Source: Bombus terrestris (lineage: Eukaryota; Arthropoda; Insecta; Hymenoptera; Apidae). From it: a DNA stretch of 64,000 nt. Position 1 is the stretch's first letter; each line of letters begins with the position of its first letter. The stretch is from positions 3,970,001 through 4,034,000 of the forward strand of contig NC_063282.1 of assembly GCF_910591885.1 (NCBI RefSeq). Direction: 5' to 3'. A program made the position numbers and the translations under genes. This document shows, piece after piece, positions 50,201 through 62,224 of this stretch. Under the pieces are notes generated by a model. It worked only from the letters and a program-made list of their open reading frames with translations. It was not told where the DNA came from and did no database searches.

Positions 50201-52046
50201 CGAGCCGGAAACACGACGGCGTGGGACGAAGAGGGTGGGGATGGGGGAGGTTGCGTCGTCCGATGCAACCCTTACGTCCAGGCGAAAAAAAGGAAGAAGA
50301 GGGAGGGCGAGAGGATAGAGACACGAGGGAGGATGGAAAAGGCGAAAAGGAGGGAAAAAATGGAAATACATGCTCGACGATCCCCGGATTGGTAATCCAA
50401 CCTACCCACGAGCAGCTCGAAGGGAAGATAAAGAAGGGAAAAAAAATACATTTTAGCTCGCATCCAGGCGCTGCAGCCACTCTCTCCTCTCGCTTCGAAA
50501 CCCCCTTGGCTATCCTCTCTCTCTCTTTCTCTATTCCGTACGTCGGTGTAGGTGGTCGGGCCGATAGTCGAGAGAGCGTCCCGATAGCAAAAGGACGCCG
50601 ACGCCCGGCATCGGAGGGTGGCCGGGGAAAAAAAGATCACAAGGACGGGGGTAAAAAGGAAGAAGGGGTTCGTTCGTTCGTTCGTTCGACGGATGAAGAG
50701 AGAACGCGACGGGGACGAAGATAGAGAGCGAAGAGTAGATCGAAGGAGAGCAAGAAACCGGGCTGGATGAAAAAGAAAGGGAGAAGAGACAGAGGAAGAG
50801 GGCGCTCCGTGCCGCCTGAGCGGCGGGGGTTGAAGAGGGGGCAGGCGAAACCGGCCGGGGGAGGGAAAAAGGTGGAAAAAAAATAGCGGAGCCGAGGAAA
50901 CGGGAGGAAAAAATCGGCCAGCCTCCAGGAAGGAGGAGCGCGGCTGGGGAACCAGGGGTGGAAAGATAGAAACGGAGGGGGTGGAAGGATCGGGTAAGGC
51001 TGCCAGGAAAGAACAAAGAAGAGAGGTGCGATAGGAATAATAGCCGATAGAGAACGATGAATTTTCTCTACTAGAGGTGAATTGAAAAATCGTCACTGTA
51101 AATGTTTCCTTTTAGAGATGACGCTTGCAACTTGAATTATTTTCTCGATACAATTATAATCGAATTATCCGTCGTGACTGAATCTTCTGTAACTTCCATC
51201 CGAGTTAACGTTATAACTTCTGATTTGCTATTCTAAATCTTATAAAAGGGACGAACCACTATTCTCTGGAAAGAAATTTCTCTAATATCTGAGATTGATA
51301 AACAGACGGTACAAAATAGCTGGAAGATCTTCGCCAGTGAATTTACACGCAACGTCCGAATAACAGTTAATCGAACGAACGAAATCTCATCTCCTTGAAA
51401 CTAACAAGACACCTCTACCATTAAAACCCCCCACCCCGAAAAATTCAAGCTCTCGAAAGGACAAGAAGAAGAGTGGCACGTTCCCCGGTGTCCGGCGCGA
51501 GATAGACGTCGGAGGGGGCGACAGCCAGAGGGGTTGGAAGGGCCGCGGGGCAGGGGGGTTCGGTGGAAGAGGCGCAAAAAGACGAAAGGGAAGAAGACAC
51601 AGTGCTCGAAGGGGTTGCGGAGAGGACGGGGGTTGGGAGGGTGGAAGAAAAAGGGGAAGGCGAACACGGCGAGAGAAAGAGATAGGAGCGCGGTACGAAA
51701 AGTGGGTGGTCGGGTGAGAGAAAGGGATAAAAAAAGGAGAAGAAGAGGGGTGGGCAGAGGAGGCTAAGGGGCGAAGGAGAGAAAGAGAGGAGAAAACGAG
51801 GGGCCCACACGGTGCACATGCGTGACCGTCCGTCCGCGTACGAGGCGGCGTGTATTGATCAACCAAAGAGCGCCACGACGCCGGGCGTCCTTTCTGCGAG
51901 CCTTGCTTTTTTCGGCACGACGGCCAAGGGTGGAGGAGCTGCTAGATGCTGGCGGACGAAGGGGGCGAGTTCACCGTTCCGTGGCGAGGAACGCCGAGCG
52001 ACGAAGGGAGGCCGCGTCGCGACCTAGCCCAACAGGACGCCCGTGA
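50201..52046. other. GC-rich, strand-asymmetric purine block; candidate promoter or CpG-rich region
   Basis: For about 1.8 kb the plus strand is dominated by G and A, with many GGGG runs (for example around 50224-50260, 50825-50990 and 51510-51760). A more balanced CpG-dense segment follows (51800-52046), ending at a CRE palindrome. A more ordinary A+T-rich gap lies at about 51040-51420. Several long open frames on both strands here are products of the skew (Ser/Pro/Phe-rich on one strand, Gly/Arg/Lys-rich on the other) and are not credible proteins. For a minus-strand gene this would be a pyrimidine-rich 5' region. A promoter is one explanation; simple-sequence expansion is the other. Confidence 0.45.
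50669..50688. repeat. (TTCG)5 microsatellite
   Basis: Five perfect TTCG units within the purine-rich GC-rich block. Confidence 0.85.
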
Positions 52047-52051
52047 CGTCA
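52044..52051. promoter_or_regulatory. CRE palindrome TGACGTCA at the edge of the GC-rich block
   Basis: A perfect 8-bp CREB/ATF consensus at the boundary where the GC-rich block gives way to normal A+T content. Its position at the block edge is suggestive of a promoter-proximal site, but chance occurrence is possible. Confidence 0.45.
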
Positions 52052-54554
52052 CCCTCTCTCTTTTCTTTATCTGTCGTTATTTGCCACCCTAAATCCTCCC
52101 AACCCCTTGGCTTCGCGCGGTCGTTCCTTTCGACCGTGGTCCTCCAGACCTGACAACCGGCTCGTTAAGCAGGAATTTTCGTGACAGTCGATGCGAAGCT
52201 GGTTCCATCGGGGATGCTTTCCTCGAGATAGAAAGTTCCTGAGGATGATCGTGTTAGTCACGACGTTCAGGACAGTAGGTGTTCCTTTCTGGTCTTAGGA
52301 GTCTGGCTATTTTGTTAGTCAGTTTAGGTTGCGGAATCGTAGTTTTTAATGGCGTAGTTGTGGAAACACATTCGGAGGAATCGCTCGACGCTTCTTTCGT
52401 AGCTATTCCGCCTTTCGCGTAGATGCTATATATTTATAAAGTTGGAAGGAATGGGAATATTTATAGCACTTAGATAAAGCACTTTTTATTAAGTCACGAG
52501 CAAGTTCTTTGTGTCTCAGACCTACATAGCGAGCTTAAATTGTTCTAGTGCATTTTTGTATCATGCTAAAATAGTATGTAAGATGTTTTATTTACCGTTT
52601 AGAACAATTACACACTATATCATTGCTTGGTCGTCGAAGGATCGATAAAGAAGTACGATAAATATGAGTGAATACGTCAAAGAAGCTTCTGACGAAGAAA
52701 GAAGATGAAGATCTGATAGAAATTGGTAGGAAGAATTGTTAAACCAATCAACCGATCAGGAATTAGATTAGAACTTCAGCTGACTAGAAAAATAGCTGTA
52801 CCAAAGATCCATTTTTCGAAATAAGGATAATTACTTAAAATGAAATCGTTTCAGCCATAAATCATGTTTGTCGTGATTGTAATACAAAGTAAGCATCGTG
52901 ATCAATGTAAGTTAGGGAAATTTTCATGCGGAGCATACCTAACGCGATTCTCGTCGGTGGTGAAAGTTAAAGCTTCACTTTCATCGTGAGCAAATTCTCC
53001 GCGAAACACGGTAACTAAGTGAACGGTAATTGTTTAACGAAATTATAACAAGCATCGTTGTGGAAACGAGTTTAAAATTCTGGGGGAGAGAAAAGAGCGG
53101 CAGGGCGAAATATTTTCCATGCTAAACACCGGAAATTACGTTCCATCGAGAACGAGCTTTTCCCTTTAATTTTTCCACCCCTACCCCCTTTTCTTTGTAT
53201 CCTTTATCCTGCTCTATTTTCCGTTTCCTCTATTTTATTTTTAGTATTTCTGTCGTAAGAAGGAAGAAGGGGAAGAAAAGTGGGCCGTGAAAATGCGAGA
53301 AAAGTGGGAAACTTTCCAAGTTCCTTCGCGGATATAATTTCGTTAAGAACTCTTCTCGGAGACTATGATTGCTCGTTTTTAAACCTCTTTTTCTTTCAAT
53401 TTGCTCTCCTTTCATTAATTCATTCTCGTTGTTGTTACAATGTTTCCTTCGTTAACGTCAACTAAGTGTAAAATCCCGCGTTTTATCCGAGTGACGAGAT
53501 TAAACGAAATGCTGTTCCTTCCAAGATAATCAATTCCTTCTTCATTTACTATACAAACCTCACTCAGCCAAAGAATACCGGAGAACAATGATGTATTTTA
53601 TTTAATAAACCGTGAATTTTTTCCCTATTTGGTAGCACAACATAATCCCAACCTAACTCTTTCACTGTTACAGCTGTACTCGTCGTTCAACTACAATATA
53701 AACACATTCTATGTACGTATTTATGATTATTATTTCTTCAAGACGTTAATTCTTTCTATCTTTCTATCTATCGCTTTTGGAAAGGAAATGACGTTTAGCG
53801 AAGATGTTTATAAAGTACATCCGTGACGGTATATTCACCGATTCATTCGCGTAATCTCAACATTTCTGTCGACAAATAAATAATTCTCATGCTGCGTAAA
53901 ACAATTTAAATATCGATATATATCAAATATATACACACGACAAGAAAAGTTCTCAAATCACAAGATGAGCCTACGTCTTCAGAGACTATTCACCGCAGAA
54001 ATAAATTTCTAACTGTAATTATAAAAAGATTCTACGATATTCTAAGAATACATCTCTCAAGTGCTCCACAGAGTAACGGGAAAAATCCTACGAGTTAAGA
54101 AATTAGCGTCTTCTATGTTTCTCAAGCTACCCCTCAGACTAACCCTTACATTTTGCTTTTGATTTTTCTATCGCCCACGGCACAGCTCAGGGTTCATCGA
54201 TCCGAACCGATGACTCGAATCCCTAAAGTAGGCTAGGCCGTTCGATTCTTGTCAATCTTTCATAGTTAACGTCACCTTTTCACAGCCAAGCCTAACCTGT
54301 GAGTACCAACTTCCTTCGATACTCCCTTACGTTAGCTTCTTTTTTACGTGAATTTCTTCGCTGGCCAGTGGCCACGTTTAAGCAAAGCGTTTTTCTCCAT
54401 GAGAAAGATTAAGGATCACCGGTTGATCTTACGCTCGACCCCTTTTAAACACCTCTGGCGACAAGCAAGCTGCGTTGAATTTTTTACGCCACCGCTTAGA
54501 CGATGTTTAAGTATTATTACAGCACGTTTAAAACGTATTCTGTGGCCAACTTGA

Positions 54555-54800
54555 ATCTGTTGGCATTTTATGATATGAATTTACGAGTCCTTGGCGAAAT
54601 TGTAGGAAATCGTTGGTAGACAACGAAGCTTTAATTTATGGCAGAGGAACCTTGAAATACTTTTTTAGCTCTTCTGTAATGCCTATGACTTTTTACGTAC
54701 TACTTTTACGACGCGATCATCCGATACTGATGAAATTGTACGAGATCGTTGCTAGCAAACGAAACTCTAATTTAAGGAACAGGAATCTTCCTTAGGAAAC
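54555..54800. repeat. Diverged tandem duplication, unit about 135 bp
   Basis: GAAATTGTAxGAxATCGTTGxTAGxxAACGAA occurs at 54597 and 54732, each followed by CTxTAATTTAxGGxAxAGGAA and CTT. Preceding sequence is also similar (GGCATTTTATGA versus TGCCTATGACTT). Two copies. Confidence 0.68.
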
Positions 54801-55990
54801 ATACTTCGTACGTACAAAAACTAATAAATGTATTTCTAGATTTACAAATAATTCTCCTCTGTTTTCTGAATTTTTGATAAACGAAAGCAAGTACAACTTT
54901 AGTAGCAATTTTCGTATTATCGAATTCTTCGTGTCTCGAAACGAAATCACCGAGAACAACGGCGACTGATGTTCCATATGAATTCGATAATCTAATCGGG
55001 CAATCTCGACCTTAACAAACGCTACGAATATTTCAAATCGATGACAAATTCCCATTTCCATCTCGCTATCTCCCCGTTCCACATATATTTCACGTTCAGA
55101 CGAGTGAATATTTTGAAAAAAACACGGTCGAAAGGGCGGTGTGCCTTTTTTCCACTGTGAAACGAGACTCTGTTTTCTCACAGGCGATCGCCACTTTGGC
55201 TGGCAAAGTGCATCCACGGTGTGTATCTCGTCGGCTGACGGGTCGATTCAATGTTTAGAGAGGATTACTTAATTCTTAATGCCCCTAAAGGGCCTCTCGT
55301 GTTTAACTATCCGCCGGGAATCAACAATTCCCTGGATCCTCGAGTGCTATCTGTCGCGATGGATTTAGCCCCCGTTGCGTTCGATCCTGCGATCCGACGC
55401 TTCAGCAAGGCTTAATTGCGCCTCGATGCAAGAATAATCGACTGTATTCTATGACCCTTCGACGCTCTTTCCTTCCACCCTTTTTTTTTCATAGTTATGG
55501 GAAAATAAGTTAGTTCGAGTAGCTTTGAGCGAAACAATTTCGTACTTGAACATACACCACATATATTCTGTGCAGAGCAATAAACGTAATGATCTTTAAT
55601 GTTTCAGATTTCCCTCCAATTTTCTTCCTTCTATTCGTTCCCTCTTCGCTCTTTTGCTTTCATTCTCTTTCCATCCTTCGCTTCTTATTTTCTTCCTTCC
55701 TCCCCCTCGTCAACTTAATTTCTTTTTGTTTTCTTCCCTTCCCTTCCCACTTTCCCTATTCTCCTTCTCCTGCGAAATAAGTACGTAACAGGAAATTACG
55801 TCTAGTCCTACCAAACGCTTAAGCAGCGTTTTATTCCGAACGTTTCTGGCGATGGAAGAAACACAGTGCGTCTAAAAACATCCATCACAAACGATATTAC
55901 CAAACGTAAAATACAGAAATCTTCTACATTCTCAGAAACGCGTATGCAAAATATACAGTATTCGATAGAAGAAAGTAGACAAAGAATTGC

Positions 55991-56007
55991 TTATTTATTT
56001 ATTTATG
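55991..56007. repeat. (TTTA)n short microsatellite
   Basis: Four tandem TTAT/TTTA units. Confidence 0.8.
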
Positions 56008-57916
56008 AACTTCCGACGTACTATCTTCGCCACTCGCGTCATTTGCCGTGTAAACTCTCCAATTCCCAACAGAGAGCAACGTCTACCAACACAATCGTAC
56101 TGGATGCGCGATCATCAAAAGTTCGCCAAGCCGTGGGACTGAAGCGTTAATTTCGGATCATCCTGCAACTATGTATCGGTGTATTGCATCCAGGAGAAGC
56201 CATAAACGAAGGAAACATCGAGGAGTCTGTCCGAAGAGAGTCCCTTGACTGGCATTAGAGGCTGACCCAAAAGACTGATCGTCCTTGTTGGTCGTCATCT
56301 TAATGACTTATAGCCAGGCCGGCACTAATGACACAAGTCAGGGACGACGATCCGGTGGGTCTCCCCGTGGACCAGCGATTCTTAGAACAAGTCTAGGTCG
56401 TGAAACAGGGTGAACAGACTCGAAACATCGCTGTGTAACACGATGGAGTCGAGTTTCGAGTCGTGACAGAACGAGACTACGCGATCGACCGGGCCAAGGT
56501 CTTCGACTTCCACTCGGCTCACCGAGGGTCCTGATAAATTGCTGGCAGCTGGCAAAACTCTCCTTCTCCTCCGCCCTCTTCAAGGGGTTACACGCTGGCA
56601 CACGTGGCCGCGTGAACCAACCGGTATGGGACCTGTTCTTTCACATTCGACCTAGACACCTTTACACGTACGCGAACTTTCAACTTCGCCATGGACATTT
56701 GGTTAAGGCGGGTACAAATCGTTCGATGAAAGGATATTTAGCGGTGTTTGAAAGAGCCAGCAGATAAAATGGCAAAGAGTTGTCAGATTTGTTGACGGTT
56801 GAGATAATTGGAGCGATATGGAAGGGACGTTTGAAGGAAAAAGGTTCTTAGATTTTTGGTAGGATGATTTTTGGTAGAGTGTTGGGATGACGCGAGAGTG
56901 TTGGGTAAAGTGGGATTGGATTCTAAGATTCGTCGATCGAGTTGCTTGGATGTCTGAAGCGTTTGGATCAACGTTTGCACAGAAGAGGATTCTTGGATAT
57001 TTGGCCAAGTATTTAGAAAGATTGTTGCTAGTAATATAGAAAATGGCTTTGACATGTTTTAGGGAAAATCATGTTTGCGATGGTTTGAGGAAAGACGGCG
57101 AAACTTTGGAGGAGCCGAAGTTCTTTTTATGAAAGATGGAGGATGTAAAGGAAGAGACGAGCTGAGAAAATATCAATCTATATTTGGTGCAAGAATATAC
57201 TCAGGGCCCTTTTTAACCCCGACTTTGGGCCATCTATTACGTTAACGACGTCGATTGGATCCAAGCTAAGAAGTAAAAGATCGGTAGGATAGGTGGCTTG
57301 CCAGCAGCATGAATCACCGAAACGACGTACAGGAAGCAATAGAAAATATGAATAACCAAGAGGAAGGGAATAAATCGTCGAGAGAACACCAGAAATTGAA
57401 TCGTTCGTAATTTTTATTTCCACATACACTGCTGAACCCAAGTATTCAAACGCTTAATGATACACATATGAAACGTTCTAATTGAATCGGATCACCAAGT
57501 AAACGATTAATCGGAAAAAGTTACACGTTCGTGTAAGATGACGATCTAAAATACACAGGAAAAAATATGTAAAATATTATTTCAGAGAATTATAGGAAAA
57601 TAATTAATGAACAATTTCTATATCCACAATGATGATTCTTATAATATCATATACTATATACATTATATTATATAATATCATATACGTATAAAGACCGAAT
57701 CTCTGGAAGGAACGTCATTCTGGATCAACGAAGGAAGAACTTACACACGTATAAACACACACATGGGGTTCAATGGATTATCTCAGTTCGAAGACCTTCT
57801 ATACTCCTCCCACTTGCTCGCCAGCTATCTAAGACACACATGTGTTCCCACAGGGTGTCAGGGCCGTATCGCTTTCGTGACTTTTTTTGTAGGCTAGGCC
57901 TAGAAATCGAGCGAAT

Positions 57917-57963
57917 GCGAGAGAAAAACAGAGAGAAAAACAGAGAGAGAGAGAATGAGAGAG
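57917..57963. repeat. Imperfect GA microsatellite with a duplicated CAGAGAGAAAAA unit
   Basis: Runs of GAGA interrupted by AAAAACAGAGAG, which occurs twice in tandem. Confidence 0.75.
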
Positions 57964-58799
57964 GGTGGCAAACGGGACACACATGTGGTCTGTGTTACGT
58001 TAACCTGCCCCTCTGCCTCTCACCACCACCCGCGGACGAAACACGAAGGGCAATAGGGGTGGGGCGACAGCGAGTGATAAAATTCAACAGTTGGCCCCGA
58101 ATTGGCGGCTCTTCTCTCTTGTCGCCTCGGTTTCCCTCGTTTCCAGGGGAGACCGTTGGCCCGATAACCGATCGCCTGGAATTTACGTGACTTCTGACCC
58201 TTCGCTCTCTGCCCGACTATCCTCCCTGCCCGAAAAAAAGTCTGGTCAGTGAACTGCCCCCTTGAACGACGCGCTCCTTCCAGAAAATTTTATTGCACTG
58301 TTTCGATCGTTTGGAACGTTACAGCAGCGGCTATAGTCTCAAACTACGCACACCTGAATCCTATGCCCCGAACCACGTTAATAACATTCGGCGAAAAGTA
58401 TCGATTTATCAGTCTGTCTATAAAAATTTTAAATTCCCAGACGTCTTAACCGCGGACATCTAAATCCTTCGTTCGAGTTAATCTCGATAACAGGAGACAA
58501 ATTTTGCTAACTTACCAATCTCCCAGAAATTTTTCGATTTCTTGCTCTCGTCCTAACCGCGGACGCCTGATTAACTGCAGTAACATTGGACAAATTCTAA
58601 GCCACTAGTCTGAGATTAAAGCCGACCCTAGACGCGTTAAGATCTAACCACGACCTAACCCAAGCCGAAACGCACCGTTTCAAACGTCTTATCACCCCCT
58701 ATTGCTACATCGCGAGAGAAGAAGATGGAAAAACTGCATGGAAGATGAGAGATCGGTGGGAAAATGGTGGAATGGAGAGTGAAACGCGAGAAGAGGAGT

Positions 58800-59280
58800 C
58801 GAAGTGACACGTATCGGTTCGCTGACCCAAATGAGACAGGAAGAAAGCGCGCGAGTATCGCAGGGGTGCAGCCAGAAGGGGTGGAGATCTGACCCAGACG
58901 AGTTTTTCCGCCGGTTTCCCGGGGATTTCCTATTTTTCCCGGTCGTAACGTCGGGCGGTGGGTCGGTAGTCTGCAGACAATTCGCAGTAAAATTTTTACA
59001 GCCAACCCCCATCTCTCTATTGCGACACGGTTCGCCGCGAGGGGTGGAGGCGGCGGTGGTGGCGGCGGTGGCGGCGCTCCAGACGCGCGGAATGGCCGCG
59101 GCCTGCTCGCGGAAACCCATAAACCTATACGTCTGCCCTCCAATCTCCTCGAGCTTCGCTATTTCGCCGTACGGGAAAATATTTTACGTCGTCCCGACGT
59201 TTATCTGCGATCGGGACTTTATCTTTATTTCCGCGTTGGGATTGATTCGAGACCGGGTTATTAGAGTCTGAGCGCAGCCT
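58800..59280. other. GC-rich block with GGN run; candidate regulatory region
   Basis: A GC-rich segment flanked by A+T-rich DNA. It contains the GGN run, a CCCATAAACC motif (Hox/posterior homeodomain-like ATAAA core) and many CpGs. Open frames on both strands span it but have no recognised domains or convincing splice borders. Could be an enhancer, a promoter or simple GC-rich sequence. Confidence 0.35.
59044..59077. repeat. GGC/GGT trinucleotide run
   Basis: A nearly continuous run of GGN triplets on the plus strand. In one minus-strand frame it reads as poly-Pro, but no splice-bounded frame with protein-like composition surrounds it. Confidence 0.75.
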
Positions 59281-59290
59281 TTACGACTAT

Positions 59291-59315
59291 TTCTCTCTCT
59301 CTCTCTTTCTCTCTA
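59291..59315. repeat. CT microsatellite
   Basis: A (CT)n run with one TT interruption, just beyond the GC-rich block. Confidence 0.8.
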
Positions 59316-61236
59316 TAGCTCTCCTTTCCTCTCTGTACACTCGTCTGGCTCGATATCTGTCTCGGTGAAGCCGTTTGAAACGATTTGGTTGAACAATAGG
59401 TGTTGATTATGTGTTTTAATAGAGCTGCGTGTTGTATGGCCAGTTTAAGTTGTCGCGTAACAAGGAGTTACCGAGACTCGCCCATTGTCAACTGAGGATT
59501 TAGTCGTAGCGGACAAATGATTGCTTAATATTTCACTCTTTTCTTCATTCGCGCATACGGGTGTTTTAATGTCTCTGCAATATTAGGGCCTGCGTGTACA
59601 AGCGCGTACTATTGTATAGTTGATCTTCATTTGGTCACTTGTTGTTAGATAGAAATTAAATGAAAGAGAAAATAGAAGAAGGTAAACTCAACGGCAAATG
59701 GAGGCAGCGTCTTATCCGCAATAAACAACAAACTGTTCCAATGTTTTAAAAAGACTAAAATACTCAAGCGGCTCTCAGATCACCTGAAGATACTTTCGTT
59801 CGGAATTTGGAAGAGAATGTTACGTTTAAATTGGTAGGCATCAGAGTCATTGGAATGAAGTTGTCCAGAGCGATTAGATTAAAATTTCATATACAGTTGG
59901 ACGGAATGTTTGAATTAGAGGCGATTTAAGAGATACGCGCGGCGCGCTATCAAACTCTACTCGGCCGATTTTATTCCGGAGGCTGGGACGCATTTTAATC
60001 AAGCGAAACCGACGAAGCCCGTTTATCGAGACATAATCTCTCAATCCTGCCGAGAGGATTTTTACAGCTCGTTTAGGGGCAAAAGGGAGCAATATGGCCC
60101 GGTTCTCTGCTTCGTAAAATGGAAGTCGCTCATCGACAGCGACGCTATCACAAAGGGAAATCACACTAATGAGAATGATCCTAGCAAAGTGTTACAAATA
60201 CTTCGTGGCAATGTGTTTAACTATTGGGAAGCTTGACGTGGACCATATGGGAAAAATAATACTGGTATAGTGGCTCTCATTCATGGTTGGAGAAACCGTA
60301 TATATTACAGAGGAAATATTTAACCCTTCAACTATGTATAATAAAATAAAAAACAATTCAGAGATTGAATGAATAAATAAATATTAATATTTGAATTAGG
60401 TGTGATGACATTTCAGATGGAAAATTTATAATACTACGTTTCATGTCTTCGTTATACTGTCAATGCAATGAAAAGATTTTCTTCGATTTTCTAATGAAAA
60501 TGATTGAATTCTCTTGCAACAAACAGCGACTAATAATTAAAACGGACGTGTAATATACTTTTTATCAGATGTATAGTATTCATTTGCGAAGCTCAATGGC
60601 TAAAATAATTAGTCGAACTAGAAACAATTTGTATATTTCTTACACGTGAGAGACACATGTAGCAAGGGATTAAATACGAGTCTTGTTTACTATTTAAAAA
60701 ATAAAAAATGAAATTTTCGACAATGTGTAAATGGGTCAATTTTCTGTTGTACATTTTAAAAACAGTACTTAAGACACAAAACGAGGCCCGAATAAAAGAT
60801 TATTTAGCGCTGACGGATAGAAGAGATCGTACGAGCAACTCGAATTTCATATTGCACCATTCTAAGAAATCGAGCGCGACTGTGCCCGCGTAAATCAGTT
60901 CACAGCTCATTAGGAAGGGCCCTCACAAGCCATTAGAAAAACTCTCGGACCCACTTACGCTGAAAACGGCCTGTTTCCTATACATCGCTGTGACTATCGT
61001 CCAAGAACAATAAACAATAGCAACACGTGCATCGGCAACCTTCGAAAGATTATATATTTCTCCTGCGCGTTACAAATCGTCGAATAGAACCGAGGATACA
61101 ACAAACGAGCTGAATGTTAATAAATCCAGTTAAACTATCCAACTTTCGGTGGGAAATTTTCGATATTCCGATCGTACGCCACGGTTGCTGTATTATAAAA
61201 GTCAAAAGGAAAATAAAATGAAAATTATTTTAATCT

Positions 61237-61259
61237 AGAGAGAGAGAGAGAGAGAGAGA
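61237..61259. repeat. (AG)11 microsatellite
   Basis: A perfect AG dinucleotide run of about 11 units. Confidence 0.9.
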
Positions 61260-61719
61260 AATTTTCGATATTCCAATCGTACAGATACTTGAAACGGTGC
61301 TTCGTAATAAGATTTATATTTTCAGAGAATCGATTGGACTCGAAATTCGATACCAAGAATGATCTGCTATTCTGTACATCATCTGTAGATTTCTTAGATC
61401 TATCAAAGATCTAGATACCTCGAGAAATACAAAATTTTCTAATTGTCAATTCGCATTCGTGGCTCGTGACTAATTTCAACTTCCTTAACGTGCTCGATAA
61501 TCAACGTGAGAAAAAAAACGATTGAATAAATAGCATTGTCTCATCAAACTGAAACATTCCGAGAAACAGATATATTTCATATGCACGAACTTAATACGAC
61601 GGAGTACATACATGCGTATGTATAGCAGAAGAAGGGAAAAAAGTGGCACTCGAGTCTCGGAGAAAATGATGTTGAGTTCGGGGCGAGAATTAAATGAATA
61701 TCAAGTCCAGGAACGCGAT

Positions 61720-62030
61720 TCCCTCTCGTAACGGCACTTTAGGAGGCTACAGGAGATTGGAAGTTTTAGATGCAGGCTGCAGACGAGCGGTTTTATGAGT
61801 TTTCCGCGAGCAGCCCGCGACCATTCCGCGCAGCCAGCCACCTCTCCTTATCCCGGCTAGACAGCTGTAAAGTTTCTTGGGTAATAAAGCACCTGTGCGG
61901 CCCATAGCCGTGTCTATATAAAATTCATTACCACCGCCGGATATTTATAAGCGTTATGTCATCGTCGTGCTTAACGTGCAAACGCTTGCCCGTCGTTCAA
62001 CGTCGCATGTCGCCGGTGTCGCGCTTTTCT
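61720..62030. promoter_or_regulatory. Candidate enhancer-like block
   Basis: A balanced-composition segment with clustered transcription-factor-like words: E-boxes CAGCTG (in GACAGCTGTAAAG) and CACCTG (in AGCACCTGTGCGG), TTTTATGAG, GGTAATAAAGC, CATTACC and several CpG-rich words. Such clusters resemble developmental enhancers around insect transcription-factor genes. The call is inferred from motif density only. Confidence 0.3.
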
Positions 62031-62224
62031 CTTTCTATCCGAAGTCTGCAGTTTGCACAGAGGATTATTTTTTAGTAATTTGTATGGAAATATCTCGAGT
62101 TAGAAGATAAGAGAAAAAAGAAGGAACGGAACGGAATTAAGTTTGGAAAATGAAGTTATTTAAGCGAAGTGCGCGATACTTGCCGTTGTTTCCGATTATG
62201 GGCTATATATCAGTGAAGTAACAT

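Noticed and set aside
50272..51096. 274-codon minus-strand open frame, the longest in the window
   Set aside because: Ser/Pro/Phe-rich composition is the complement of a G/A-rich low-complexity tract, with overlapping long frames in other phases; no domain and no splice-consistent borders.
51387..51866. 159-codon minus-strand open frame
   Set aside because: Same strand-skew artefact; the Pro/Ser/Leu composition comes from C/T-rich sequence.
58500..58580. Possible minus-strand donor (GGTAAGTT near 58509) suggesting an upstream exon
   Set aside because: The open segment before it has no convincing acceptor and no protein-like composition.
58655..59143. 162-codon minus-strand frame with poly-Pro
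   Set aside because: The poly-Pro comes from a GGN microsatellite; the remainder has no protein-like pattern and a plus-strand frame of similar length overlaps it.
61237..61259. AG run as part of a splice acceptor or regulatory array
   Set aside because: It is a simple dinucleotide microsatellite with no adjacent exon.
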